From assembly GCA_914767715.1 (NCBI GenBank), contig OU612066.1, forward strand, positions 32,338,283 through 32,402,282: DNA of 64,000 nucleotides, read 5' to 3'. The notes under the pieces are model-generated. The model ran no database searches and was not told the DNA's origin. It saw nothing but the letters and a program-made list of their open reading frames with translations. Source of the stretch: Membranipora membranacea (lineage: Eukaryota; Bryozoa; Gymnolaemata; Cheilostomatida; Membraniporidae). Positions 34,603 through 45,427 of this stretch are shown piece after piece (within the stretch, counting starts at the first letter, position 1; each line of letters opens with the position of its first letter). The translations under genes and the position numbers were made by a program.

Positions 34603-35895
34603 AGATTATCTGCATTGGGAGGTCCCTGGTAATATATCTAACACAATATTTGGATTCCCCATGTCTTTTTACATCTAATGTCCAAGTTCCACATCTCTGT
34701 GACCATTATGTGAGGAATAATAACCTGGAACAGAAGTGCTGACTTTATTGGCTAGAAAACTTTTTATCTGGGAATCCCTACTTCAGGATGACGTAGGAGC
34801 GACCTCACATTTTCGCAATTACTATAATATTAGTGATTTCTGTTGATGTTTTCTGCTCATGAAATACCTTTATAGTGTTTAATACCCATCTCCTTGCTTA
34901 ACTTGAGGACATTTCAACTCAACTAGAAGAAGATAATGGAGTGTTACAAGACACTAAAGGTATTTTATGGGAAGAAAACACCAACAGAAAACAATCAATT
35001 TTCAGCTTGTCACATTGCAACAGTGGTAATGATACTTCCGCCAATACTTAAGTTTGAAGGAGGGATTCCCAAATAAAAAGTTTTGTAAATAAATAAATTG
35101 TTTTCAGCCCTAATCAGTGAGTGAGTCCAGGCAAAATTTAACACATTGCCAAAAATATTATACTCATGATATTAAGTGTGCGTAAGATATGACAATGGAA
35201 TGAATACTTTTAAATCAGATAATACTAAAAGTAATATCTGAGCCACTCTGGGATTTAGAGAATGTGAACCTTGGGAGGGTTATGTGAGGTAATCTAATCT
35301 AAGATATGGATTCCCCATGTCTTTTTACATCTATAGGTCCAAGTTCCAAATCTCTGTGACCATTCTGTGAGGAATAATAAGCTGGAACAGAAGTACTGAC
35401 TTTATTGGTTAGAAAACTTTATATTTGGGAATCCCTCCTTCAAACTTAAGTATTGGACGAAGTAACATTACCACTGTTGCAATGTGACAAGCTGAAAATT
35501 GGTTGTTTTCTGTTGGTGTTTTCTTCCCATAAAATACCTTTAGTGTCTTGTAACACTCCATTATCTTCTTCTAGTTGAGTTGAAATGTCCTCAAGTTAAG
35601 TAAGGAGATGGGTATTAAACACTATAAAGGTATTTCATGAGCAGAAAACAACAACAGAAATCACTAATATTATAGTAATTGCAAAAAGGTGAGGTCGCTC
35701 CTACGTCATCCTGAAGTAGGGATTCCCAGATAAAAAGTTGTCTAGCCAAAAAAGTCAGCACTTCTTGTTCCAGGTTATTATTCCTCACAGAATGGTCACA
35801 GAGATGTGGAACTTGGACATTAGATGTAAAAAGACATGGGGAATCCAAATATTGTGTTGGATATACTACCGGGGACCTCCCAATGCAGATAATCT
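34603..35895. mobile_element. TTAA-flanked long-inverted-repeat element (foldback type)
   Basis: The left end TTAA|agattatctgcattgggagg and the right end cctcccaatgcagataatct|TTAA are perfect inverted matches, with TTAA at 34599-34602 and 35896-35899. The arms run about 480 bases (34603 to ~35085 and ~35428 to 35895) around a ~340-bp centre. The centre holds a third copy of the ggattccccatgtcttttt block. The TTAA duplication is typical of piggyBac- or Kolobok-type targets. No transposase is visible, so the element is non-autonomous. Confidence 0.8.
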
Positions 35896-35899
35896 TTAA

Positions 35900-36450
35900 G
35901 TGAACAACTAATCCAGCAATGGCAGTATGTCTGTGAGAGACCTGAATCGGGGTTCTTAACTACTCGGATTTTATCCGAGCTAGCTCGGATTTTAGGCCTT
36001 TTCATGGGTGTCTGGAGGATTTTGCAAAATAGTGCCCATAGCTCGGATTTTTTACCAATCCTTCTCTACACATACAAAAGTGCTCAATTAGTGCTTGCAT
36101 CAGTCATTGGTTTCCTTAAATCTGTTCCAAAAACTCACAAAATACAGCTACAGCTTTTCAACATCCCTCTCTCTGCTCTAACTACTATTAATACTGTTTC
36201 TTTTTGCATTTGTTTTGGTTCCTAGTTCCATAGATTGTCTTCAATATCAACCACTACTGTGTAATTTATCCTTCTCAATCTGCTGTCTTATCACTCACAG
36301 CTAAATATAAAACATTTTATTGTACTCGCTAGATAGTCTGAATATGTTTTCAGGCTTAGGTTTTAAGAAAAGTAGTTGGTCTATAATTCCTGCAGTGCTA
36401 TTCCTGGACTAATAAACAAATAAGATAATGGGTTTAGCAGACAGGTGTGA
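35900..36450. other. Stretch with a short triplicated motif
   Basis: The motif gctcggatttt (or actcggatttt) occurs three times between 35962 and 36052; otherwise nothing is recognised. A 73-codon frame at 36004-36225 has no motif. Confidence 0.35.
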
Positions 36451-36454
36451 AATC

Positions 36455-36820
36455 CCATTCTGCGCATGCTCAGTTCTGGGCATGAGCTGATCTCTGCAAA
36501 ATTGAGTCTCGGAATTCCGAAGCCATCTGATTGGCTACCTGCTCTGGTGACATACTCCCCAAAGCGTGCGGATTTGTTATTAATAGTTATCCTCTCTTGT
36601 CATTATTAGCTGATTTTGATTGACAGTTTATGCAGGGGATATCCCATTTCCCCTTTCCAAAGTTGCAATCAGAACCCAAACTAAACTCATTGTTCTGGCA
36701 CATGCGCAAATTCAAGTCACGCATGATGCATACTTAGCCTTACGACACCTGCTTTGTGGTAATGATAGCCTAGTTTATCAGTGATCTACATGCCCAGTCA
36801 GATTCACGAGAGTCAGTATG
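36455..36820 (-). repeat. Dispersed repeat, inverted copy of 20106-20470
   Basis: Reverse complement of the repeat beside the VMO-I-like gene, with small differences and indels. The shared end sequences show where the repeat unit begins and ends, but no target duplication is evident. Confidence 0.85.
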
Positions 36821-36824
36821 GTGA

Positions 36825-37850
36825 AATTCCCATGCTCGCTAACCGGCAAATCATTTATTATGCATACAAGTTTACAAGTTTTGGGGTACTGTAACGCTCC
36901 AGAATCATGTTTATCTAACAAAATGGTTTTAACCATTTTAAACGTTTGACGACGATATAGCATCTTGCATCAAAAAGTTATGTAACCATGAGCTTCATAC
37001 TTGTTTAAACTGCTGTTCAAAATGGGCACTTTGTTGGGCAACTTATGATTTCAATCGCATATACATGGATTTTTCGCTGTCATTTACGACCACTGTAATC
37101 AGTCATAAATATTGTGGCTTGAAATGCTTAGCTTAGAATAAACTTGAGTGTATGAGGGTGAAATGTGAAATTTGTATGAAGTATGGATACATAATATACT
37201 GTTGTGTGCTGACATCCTCCCCCCTGCCCATAAATATTAGTATATCATTGAGTTATGTGGTTCTTTGCTAGCAGTATTCATCATACCCTCATGATCTCAA
37301 TTATGATGGTATCCCTACGCTCCATTATAATGATTTGAACAATGGGTGATTGATGCCATGAGTTATAAATCTATTTTTTTTGCATTTTCATTCGTTTGTT
37401 TTCAATTTAGAGTACTTTGCACTCAATCAAACCTGCTGGGTGCATCATAAGTAATTCACTGCACAGATTACAAATAAGGCGTGGGTCTGAGAGTTGTGGC
37501 AATTATGAAAACTGGCTCCAGTAAAACACTCTATAATCGAACCCGTAAAATATTGCCTGGCTGCAGGAAGCCCTTGTCTTTATCGCCTCACTATCGTAGA
37601 TAAAAAAATAACAACACCTCACCTACTGGTATATTACCCTCTTGTTATGGAAATTTAATGGTAAAATTATAGCATAAAAGCTATTCAGCACTGCACTTGC
37701 CAGTTAATACAATATTCAATTTATTATACAAATTCAATGGAATGCCACAAACACTTATTGAAGCCCCCTGAATAAGCTAACTTTCCTCCTGCAAATACTT
37801 TGCTCATCTAGGGTCAAATTCCCACAAAAATGTACAATAATCTTAAAGGC
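36825..37850. other. Stretch without recognised features
   Basis: AT-rich non-coding sequence. No coding exon, RNA gene or internal repeat recognised. Confidence 0.35.
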
Positions 37851-37856
37851 ATCGGA

Positions 37857-38366
37857 AGGACCACAGCAATAAATAGTCTGGCAGCTAGTTCTACAGAAAT
37901 TATGCAATATTTTCACATTTAGAAAATCCAGAGCACTGGTGGGTAAAAATTATGTGTACTGTTGGGAATTGTCCTCCCTTCTTATCTAAGAGCGATGAGG
38001 TATTTATGCGCCCTAGTGCTGTGCCAACCTAATAAGCTAATACTTCTATCTACTTGAGACAACTGTAAAAAATCCTAAAATGAAGTTATCTACTGTTCTA
38101 AACTGTCTCCTGACAATGGAACTATATTTATTTTGAATTTATGTGGGAAAGAATGGCAATTAAATGTATTTTGAAGTGTAAGCTTATTATGTTGGCACAG
38201 CATTAGGGCGCATAAATACCTCATAGCTCTTAGAAGAGAAGGGAGGAAAATTCCTAACACTACACATCATTTTTACCCACAAGCGCTCTGGATTTTCTAA
38301 ATGTGAAGATATTGCATAATTACTGCAGAACTAGCTGCCCGACTATTTATTGCTGTGGTCCTTCCG
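37857..38366. repeat. Inverted repeat (arms ~190 bp)
   Basis: The left arm 37857-38045 (cggaaggaccacagcaataaa through gcgccctagtgctgtgcc) matches the reverse complement of 38175-38366, with about 130 bases between them. Arms differ by a few percent plus indels. The left arm is preceded by TTAA but the right side is not cleanly matched, so a target duplication cannot be claimed. Probably a MITE. Confidence 0.8.
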
Positions 38367-38556
38367 CAGTCTCTAAAGCTTTAGTTGTGCCTCTTCATAT
38401 TTAGTATCATGTTGAAGGTCTCAGGCTTATTAAGAGCACTGTGGCAAAATTTCAAATAACCTATGGACACAGTAAGAACTATAAGCTTAACAAGAAATAA
38501 AATTTTTCTTAACTTTTGTCAACCAATAAAGTTGTCCTCTCTTTATCACCCTTTAA

Positions 38557-40404
38557 ACAACTAGGTGGCTCAATTTTATCCATGCATCAAATTATTCTCT
38601 GATTCTTCAGCTCCGTAATGATGTGCTTCTTTAGAAAATTGGTCCACTCTTAGTGCATTTTATATTTATCGCAGTAGAGGCCTTCCCGAAAACGCTCACA
38701 TCAAGCCAGACTATCGTTTTGTGACGTCAGAGAGCTGTTTGAGTGATCAGCCTAATGTAAAATCAAAACAAACAGAGCTATCTTGTATTCAATACAGCAG
38801 AAAATCCATGGTGCTGATTTTCAACTTCCACTATGAGCCTTTGCATCCACATCTCAATTGCAACCTCATGGAAGGGCACTGGCATCCCCATCCCCAAATT
38901 TGAGATATGATGGTCTAAAAAGTCAGCTTATTTGTGTGATTTCTGCAAATGTAGGTCAACACAGAGCACTGAACTAAGGCTATATTGTGTAGTAAGGTAT
39001 TCTATGAAAGGCCCCCATTGGGTACAATACTCCAATGAAATCCACTGGCTAAGTAAACAAACTTGGAATTTTATACTACAACAAGCACTGCGGTGTGTGT
39101 GTTCCATTGAGAATAAATGACACATGCTATAAACTGAGGTAAGACGCAGGTCAGATAATAAATAATCGAGCGATAGCTGAGTCATCGGCTGCACGAAGTT
39201 GGTGAAAATAGGGCGACGACGGAAAGGAGATCAAGAATTTTTAGACCTTAGCATTCCAATTTGTTTTAGCTTTAGACTTTAGATAAAGCTTTAGACATTA
39301 ACTGTGTTACTGTTTTCACATTCTTGAAACTGACAAGCTTATCAGTATGCCTGCGTGCCGTTATGTATAATAATGTGAACTTTACTAAAAACTTTCGGTG
39401 ATGATTTTTAGTTGATCCAACTTTATCAGCAGACAAATATTCTATGTGATGATAAAGTTCTAAATAATGTTCTGGGTAGATGGCGTGCCGAGGTAAATCC
39501 AAAAAATTCTGTGCTGCGGCTAATTATGACAAAGATTCTTTTTATTTGTTTAAATAGCCAGAAAATCAACCACATTTTTATTTACACAAATTTTTGCTGA
39601 TTATGTAAATCAAAATCCATTTGTCATCAATTATTGTAATGTCCATTGAAATATTATTGTCTTTCTGCTTGAGAAACAAGCCTACCTCTACATGTATGTC
39701 TTCCACGGTCAGTTCTTGGGAAGAAACCTATTCCTTCACCATCAGTTGCCTGCCCTATTCCTCCAGAATGGCCCCAGAAGCTTCATTCTCTGAATCAACA
39801 GATCTGTCACTTAGATAACATCAGTTATCTGACTACATTATTGCCATTGAAATATTTTGCACAAAACTAAGGATCGTGAATTTAATAATGTGTGTTGAAT
39901 AATGTTAGACAAATTGATTGTAGCTAATAAACTCTGGCTTTGTGAATTGGGGCTTGTATCATTCCTGTGATGGATGTTTATACGATGAGCATATTTTGCA
40001 ATCATCGAGCCACAATAATATTTGTTTTGACAGCAATGTGATAATTTATGTGGGGAGAGCCTTGTCAAAGATTATAAAACATTGGCCATGTAGACAAACC
40101 CCCCCCCCCCCCCCCGCATCCACTAGGATACTGTGTGTATTCAACAAAGATGTTGATGCGTGACCTATTTAGCTAAAGTTGTTGAGGAATTTCTATCAAC
40201 ACAGCGCACTAACAGCTCTGTGACGTCAAATATCACACCCTTTTCAGCGTTAATTTTATGCGAGCGTTTTTAGGAAGGCCTCTACTGCGATAGATATATA
40301 TAATGCACTAAGAGTGGATCAATTTTTTTAAGAAGCATATCATTACGGAGGTAAAGAATCAGAGAATAATGTGATACATAAGTCATATTGAGCTACCTAG
40401 TGGT
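38557..40404. mobile_element. TTAA-flanked DNA element with ~190-bp terminal inverted repeats
   Basis: TTAA is at 38553-38556 and 40405-40408. Inside, acaactaggtggctcaat on the left mirrors attgagctacctagtggt on the right. Inverted similarity continues for about 190 bases through the tctctgattctt, ctcttagtgcat and tcgcagtagaggccttcc blocks to the tgacgtca motif. The 1.85-kb interior has only short open frames (60-88 codons) with no transposase motif, so the element is non-autonomous. A run of 17 C lies near its right arm. Confidence 0.78.
40099..40115 (+). repeat. Poly(C) tract
   Basis: An uninterrupted run of C inside the TTAA element at 38557-40404. Comparable C or G runs occur at 17523-17535 and 56962-56974. 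Confidence 0.95.
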
Positions 40405-40408
40405 TTAA

Positions 40409-41030
40409 CAATTGTATATATGTATGAGATGCTCCAATTCCGGTGGATATTCTTTTCTGAAACTTTGAAAAACCTTTTAAAGATATGTTCATTGGCATGT
40501 GATTCGCAATACTTTTTTAACCTAAGAAAAAGTCATAATCCTAAAAGCGCTACTATAGCTTAAATAGTTCAGCATAAAATCAATAAATTGTTGATTTAAG
40601 ATTTTGCTTTCTTACTTAGTTAGGGTTTGAGTCGTGAAAAAATACATCCCCTTAAATCTGTTCACAATGTGCGCAAATATGGGGGTACAAGCATGATTTA
40701 ACATTCATGTTTGAAATGTCTGTTATAGCTTCATCTGTGGCTAAGCTATTGGATGCTATTGATGATGATTATAAACATTTCACTGTTTCCTGGAAGAATT
40801 AACAAAATAACAGGAACTAAGATAGTCAAAGCATGCTGTGGACTTAGTGAAGCAGTACAGTTTTAAAAACTTTTAAGCTGTGAACTGTGTTGTTTAAGAA
40901 TCCAAACAGGGTGGTTAACAGGGCATAGATGTACCTAAATCATCGTGCACATCATCAAGGAAGGAGCAACCACACTTAATGGCAGTCATATTATTATACC
41001 TACCGCTTAGTGTGACAGCTGCCATGTTCT
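40409..41030. other. Stretch upstream of the GPCR remnant
   Basis: Non-coding AT-rich sequence. If the GPCR had a signal-peptide exon and promoter they should be here or within the preceding element, but I cannot identify them. Confidence 0.3.
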
Positions 41031-41040
41031 ATTCATCCAT

Positions 41041-43659
41041 AGTTATTATGGCATTCTGTCAGGCACAGACTATGAATCCAAAGCGTATAGAGACCCACCA
41101 AGCCTGTACCTAGGATCACTCATCACTCACTCAGACAGCTTTCAAGAATTCAAGCGGGATATTTATCAGGGACGGTGTTACGACTATAAGGCTGGTGACA
41201 TCTCCTCAGAGCATTTTAGGTTTTATGGGGACTGCTGTGTTGATCCTATGAGAGTGAGAGAGAGATTTGAGCCTGGTACTTTCTCATGTAAGAAGAGGCC
41301 AGCTACAACAGGTGGGTACTGAGTAGTCTGGTGGATTGCAGTGATAATGATCTGTATCTAGCTTTTCTATCTAAGTATCTCTTTAATAGCTAGGGTTCAA
41401 CAAATTTGAACATTGGGAATGTTTTAAATTAATATGCAAAGAGACTAAGACTGAGAATAAGGGCACCTAATAGACAGGTTAGGCCAAGTTGGTCAAAAGG
41501 TTCACAAAGTCACTCAATGATTCTATAATTTTCGCTATCCTTTACAGGGGAGCTGGTTTACATAGTGGATAAGTGCCCAAGTCTTAAAACAGATGAAAAG
41601 TTGCTGGGCCTCTGCGATCACTCTGTGAAAGGTGAGTACTAACGTATAGATATGGGCAGGCAAGTCCTACTCAACCACTCATTCCTCAAAAAAATTACAC
41701 ACCTTAAGGTCAAGAGCAGCAAAGAACCTGCCCTAAGCTAGTGAAAAAAAAGTCCTAGCTAAAACTAAGTAAACCCCTAAGGTAGTAGAAGCAAATCTGT
41801 AGACACGATATGCCCTCTCATTTTCCTTCTAGTCATCAATTCGTAGAGCGCAATGCGCAATTGGAAAATATAAGGAAATTGTTTAGAATGTGATAAAATC
41901 CAATATCATATCACATTTGTGCGGTGGATATAATGGAATTGTTATTCTGTTAGCCCTGGCATAGCAGAATGTATAGAAAAGCCTTCAGTTGACTCAACAA
42001 CATGAATTTAGAGCAAAAATGGTTCACTCTAAGATACTCACCTCACCTATCCTCACCCATCTCCCCTTTGTCCTGTTCGGGTAGCGGGTGCCTGCCAGAG
42101 GCCTAGCTCTATGACACTTCTCCATTCAATCCTGTCCTGAGCATCCTCTTCACTGAGGGGACAGGATTGGAGATCCTTCATGATTGTGTCCCTCAATCTC
42201 ATTTCATGCAATCTTCTGATCTTCGTCTCTTCTGCACACATGTCTCAACCACTACAACCTACTTCTTTTCGTGAGGTCTAACACACCCATTACATTTGCT
42301 TCTTGCCTTATGCTTTCGTTGGTTTTGTTCTCCTCAAGACATTTTCCAGCAGTATCGCTGCATTCTCATTTCTTATACACTGAATCTTTCAGCAAAATTA
42401 TCTCTCAATGGCCATGATTCAGCTCCACACAATAACACCAGGCGTACCACTGTCTTATAGATGAGCACTTTCAACTTCTGTGGGACTTTCATGTCACACA
42501 ATTCTCCCGTCAACTCTCTCCATCCTATCCAAGGCTCTGCCAATGCGTACTTGTACCTCTGCCTTGCATCCTCCTTTCTGGTGAATTTTTTTTCGAGTTT
42601 CGAGTATCTTTATTCAGCTATCTGGACGCCTGAAGAAGGGCCTAACATTGGCTCTGGGGGTCCTGGCTTTGTACAGGATTCATTATATAAATACCCAACC
42701 AAGTCTGGATATTTTGCATGTTTATTTTTGCCGTGGGAGAGCTTTCAATAAAGCAGAGTTTCGCTGTTGAAACAGACTGGAGAACATCAAACAGTACTTT
42801 TGGTCTTTGTCACGATGGACGTTTCAGGGATATCCCAACTGGGCAAATGTATCTGGATCTAAGACTATCATCGTCTATTCTCGAGGTAAATATTGGTATA
42901 TTCCTGTCAAATACTTGCTATTTGATCTCAGTTTGGCTTGTATATTGACAGAAAATAAATATGAGAAAAGCAACTATCCTAGTGGGATGTCAGGTGTTAG
43001 CTGGAATCCAACAATTTCTCTTTCTTTATGTTTTCTTCTGGTTCAGTGCCATAGCAATAAACATCACATACACAATATTCACGTTAAGAACAGTCTCTAC
43101 CACTCATAAAAAATACATTTTTTTTTCTGTTTGTACACTCTGGGTACACCATTGCTACTTGCATTACTCTCGGTAATTAACAAGGATAATCCTGACTTCA
43201 CAATGTTTAGAGAAACATTTTGTTTTCTCCTTCAAAATGAAGTCATCTATGGCCTGTTTTTAGCACCTATCCATCTGATTATATTTATTACTCTGCTGCT
43301 GTGCTTTGCTTGTGTGAAGAAAATTCAGAGAAGCATCAGTGTTGCCACTAATGACAAGGACAGGTGGAAGAAAAATATCATCACTTGCATCAAGCTATCT
43401 GTTTGCTTAGGGGCGGGTTGGTCAATGCTATTCTTTGCCTCTGCTTTCTGAGACTCCAGCGTTCTTCATAATTATGCAGATATTTATTGAGATTTGGGGT
43501 GTACTGGTGGTCATTGCGAATATTTTGAGCTGGAAATGTATCACCAAAGTACAGAAACTATTAAAGACTGACTCATCTGGTAATACTTCCGCTGGTACAA
43601 GGAGCTCTAACGCCACTGAGCTTGCACCAATCCCACCCAAACAACAACATGTCATATGA
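41041..43659 (+). pseudogene. Secretin/adhesion-type GPCR with Cys-rich N-terminus, apparently broken
   Basis: Ectodomain exons lie at about 41041-41311 (with CYDYKAGD and YGDCCVDP, resembling the GDCC core of somatomedin-B-like modules) and 41548-41631 (VDKCPSLKTDEKLLGLC); both have good donors and are in phase. A LINE fragment follows in the intron. The membrane part runs 42740-43659: first loop and TM2 to 42885, a 66-bp intron (42886-42951), then TM3 (CQVLAGIQQFLFLYVFFWF), TM4, TM5, TM6 and TM7 and a Ser/Thr-rich tail ending in TAA or TGA at 43659. TM1 is not found. Two single-base shifts are needed, one near a T9 run at 43118-43126 and one at about 43438-43447. This fits a class B2-like receptor that has decayed, or sequence errors at homopolymers. 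Confidence 0.6.
42030..42600 (-). mobile_element. Degenerate 3' part of a LINE-type reverse transcriptase ORF
   Basis: Minus-strand translation gives the C-terminal pattern common in non-LTR retroelement polyproteins: KVPQKLKVLIYKTVVR, then LCGAESWPL, WLRHVCRRDED and finally EDAQDRIEWRSVIE. Several stops and frame changes interrupt it, so it is dead. It sits in what would be an intron of the GPCR, between ectodomain and membrane exons, on the opposite strand. The family looks like the endonuclease-bearing RTE/CR1-like group, but I would not name the clade from this piece. Confidence 0.8.
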
Positions 43660-44202
43660 TCATGAATTGCACCTTCTTATCTCTATTTATGGAATGGGTT
43701 ATGGGCAAGCTTTGCTTGCTGGAATGTACTTTAATACGCAACTAATAACATCAGATTTTTTGATTGCTCATTTTCGTGACTTAAACATTTTTGTCAGGCA
43801 TGAGGAGAATCAATCTGGTTTCGCAGATGAGTCACTAATGAGGTAGCGAAATCTGGCCGGGTGTGTGATTCAACATTTTCTTGGTTTGGACAGACCTTTT
43901 GGTTTCACATTAAACATGGTACGACTAAATCCCGTTTGGGTTCATTATTATTCATTGTGATAGAATGTCTTTTCTATTGTGTGAGTTTGCAACTCAGAAT
44001 TCTGTTAATGTCAAAAGTGACGAGCAGTGCAAAACATATACCTGATTTTATTTCCACGTGGTGCGAGAAGACAATTACACTCAATTCTCACAAACGGCAA
44101 GCATTCTGATTTATAATTTCTTCTTATATTAATTCAGATATTATTCTTACGTTAACATATCATTTCACAATGTATCATGAGGTGCTGGGATTATTTTGTT
44201 GA

Positions 44203-44219
44203 AATAAACGCTCAATAAA
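44203..44219 (+). promoter_or_regulatory. Two AATAAA poly(A) signals after the GPCR remnant
   Basis: AATAAA occurs at 44203-44208 and 44214-44219, about 550 bases after the last in-frame stop. Position is reasonable for a 3' UTR, but the region between is unremarkable. Confidence 0.35.
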
Positions 44220-44224
44220 AGTTG

Positions 44225-44995
44225 ATGTTCATATACTCATCTTCTTATGTATCTTCACTTGATAGCCACAACGACGTTTTATTATTATGAAATTATTTCT
44301 TTCCAATCAAGCAAAGGGCCTGTTTAGAGTTTGATAATTTTCAGTAGGTGACTACATCTAACTTAATTTGTTGCATTCTCATGATGTTAACTTGACCCTC
44401 CTTATATGCATATGTATATATTTATGTATTTATATTTATGTATTTATATATATATATTATAACATTAATCTGAGAGAACATGGTATCTGTGGCACAATTC
44501 ACACTGGTGATATCCTATTATACATGTATCTCTGATCGATAGAGCACGGAATAATTCATGTAGCCTTAGTATCTTCACAAGAGATTCGATGTGAACACCA
44601 GATGTCAAATTTCAAGATTAGAGTTGGGCACGTGTACACAGGTGAAATTGACTCTACTGAGTCATAATGTGGGCACTACTTGACTGGCAGTGCAGAGTGG
44701 TCATATATCCTCTAGCAGAAAGATAAAATTCTTAAATGTACTATTTCACCAGCTGTCATTTGCATCTAACAGTCAGGCTCTTTTTAGTGAATGCCAAAAC
44801 ATAAAGTTGCCAGTATTTGTTTAATGTGTATGCGGAATCTTTAGCATCACTTGAGTTGATTCACCTGGGATTTTTCACATGGGGATCAGAAAACTTTTCC
44901 TCCTAACCCACTTACAGACTGAGCTATCTCAGTAAATACACAAACAGTCAGTATCAGGTGTTTTCGCTATTTTCAGCTGCAAGATGGCCTTATAA
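44225..44995. other. Intergenic stretch between convergent genes
   Basis: Lies between the plus-strand GPCR remnant and the minus-strand CCCH/RING gene. It contains a tat/ttat-rich low-complexity patch at about 44405-44458. Nothing else recognised. Confidence 0.35.
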
Positions 44996-45002
44996 TATGA
45001 AG

Positions 45003-45008
45003 TTTATT
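45003..45008 (-). promoter_or_regulatory. Poly(A) signal AATAAA of the left CCCH/RING gene
   Basis: tttatt on the plus strand, about 420 bases downstream of the stop codon at 45428-45430. Plausible but not unique. Confidence 0.3.
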
Positions 45009-45427
45009 TATAGGTATGAATGCGTATGAATAGAATTATTATGGCAGCAAGGCTCGTTGATGATTTTGCTGAAAGTAAAGATATCTGCTGTGGTTTTTAA
45101 ATTATGGATAAAAAAAATCAAACAAATATTTTGAAAATTGAGGAGGCTTTGAGCTCTTTGCCTGCTAACAAGTGTTTGTACACAACTTTGCCTGAGTTGC
45201 TGATTTGTGGCATTCCATTATCAATATCCAGCATCCGTATCCATAATAAGTTATAATGGAATGCACTAAGAACAACATGTCAAAGTTTGAGCACCTCAAC
45301 TATACCCGCAACACATTGAAGGCTGTAAAAAACTAACATATTTCTCAGGTGAAAATCAGATTTGTTGCATGCTTCTCAAGCAAACCAGATTACTAATAAG
45401 CTAGTTAAATTCAGACTTGCACATTGT

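Noticed and set aside
43428-43655. 75-codon minus-strand frame
   Set aside because: Antisense of the GPCR TM7 and tail region.
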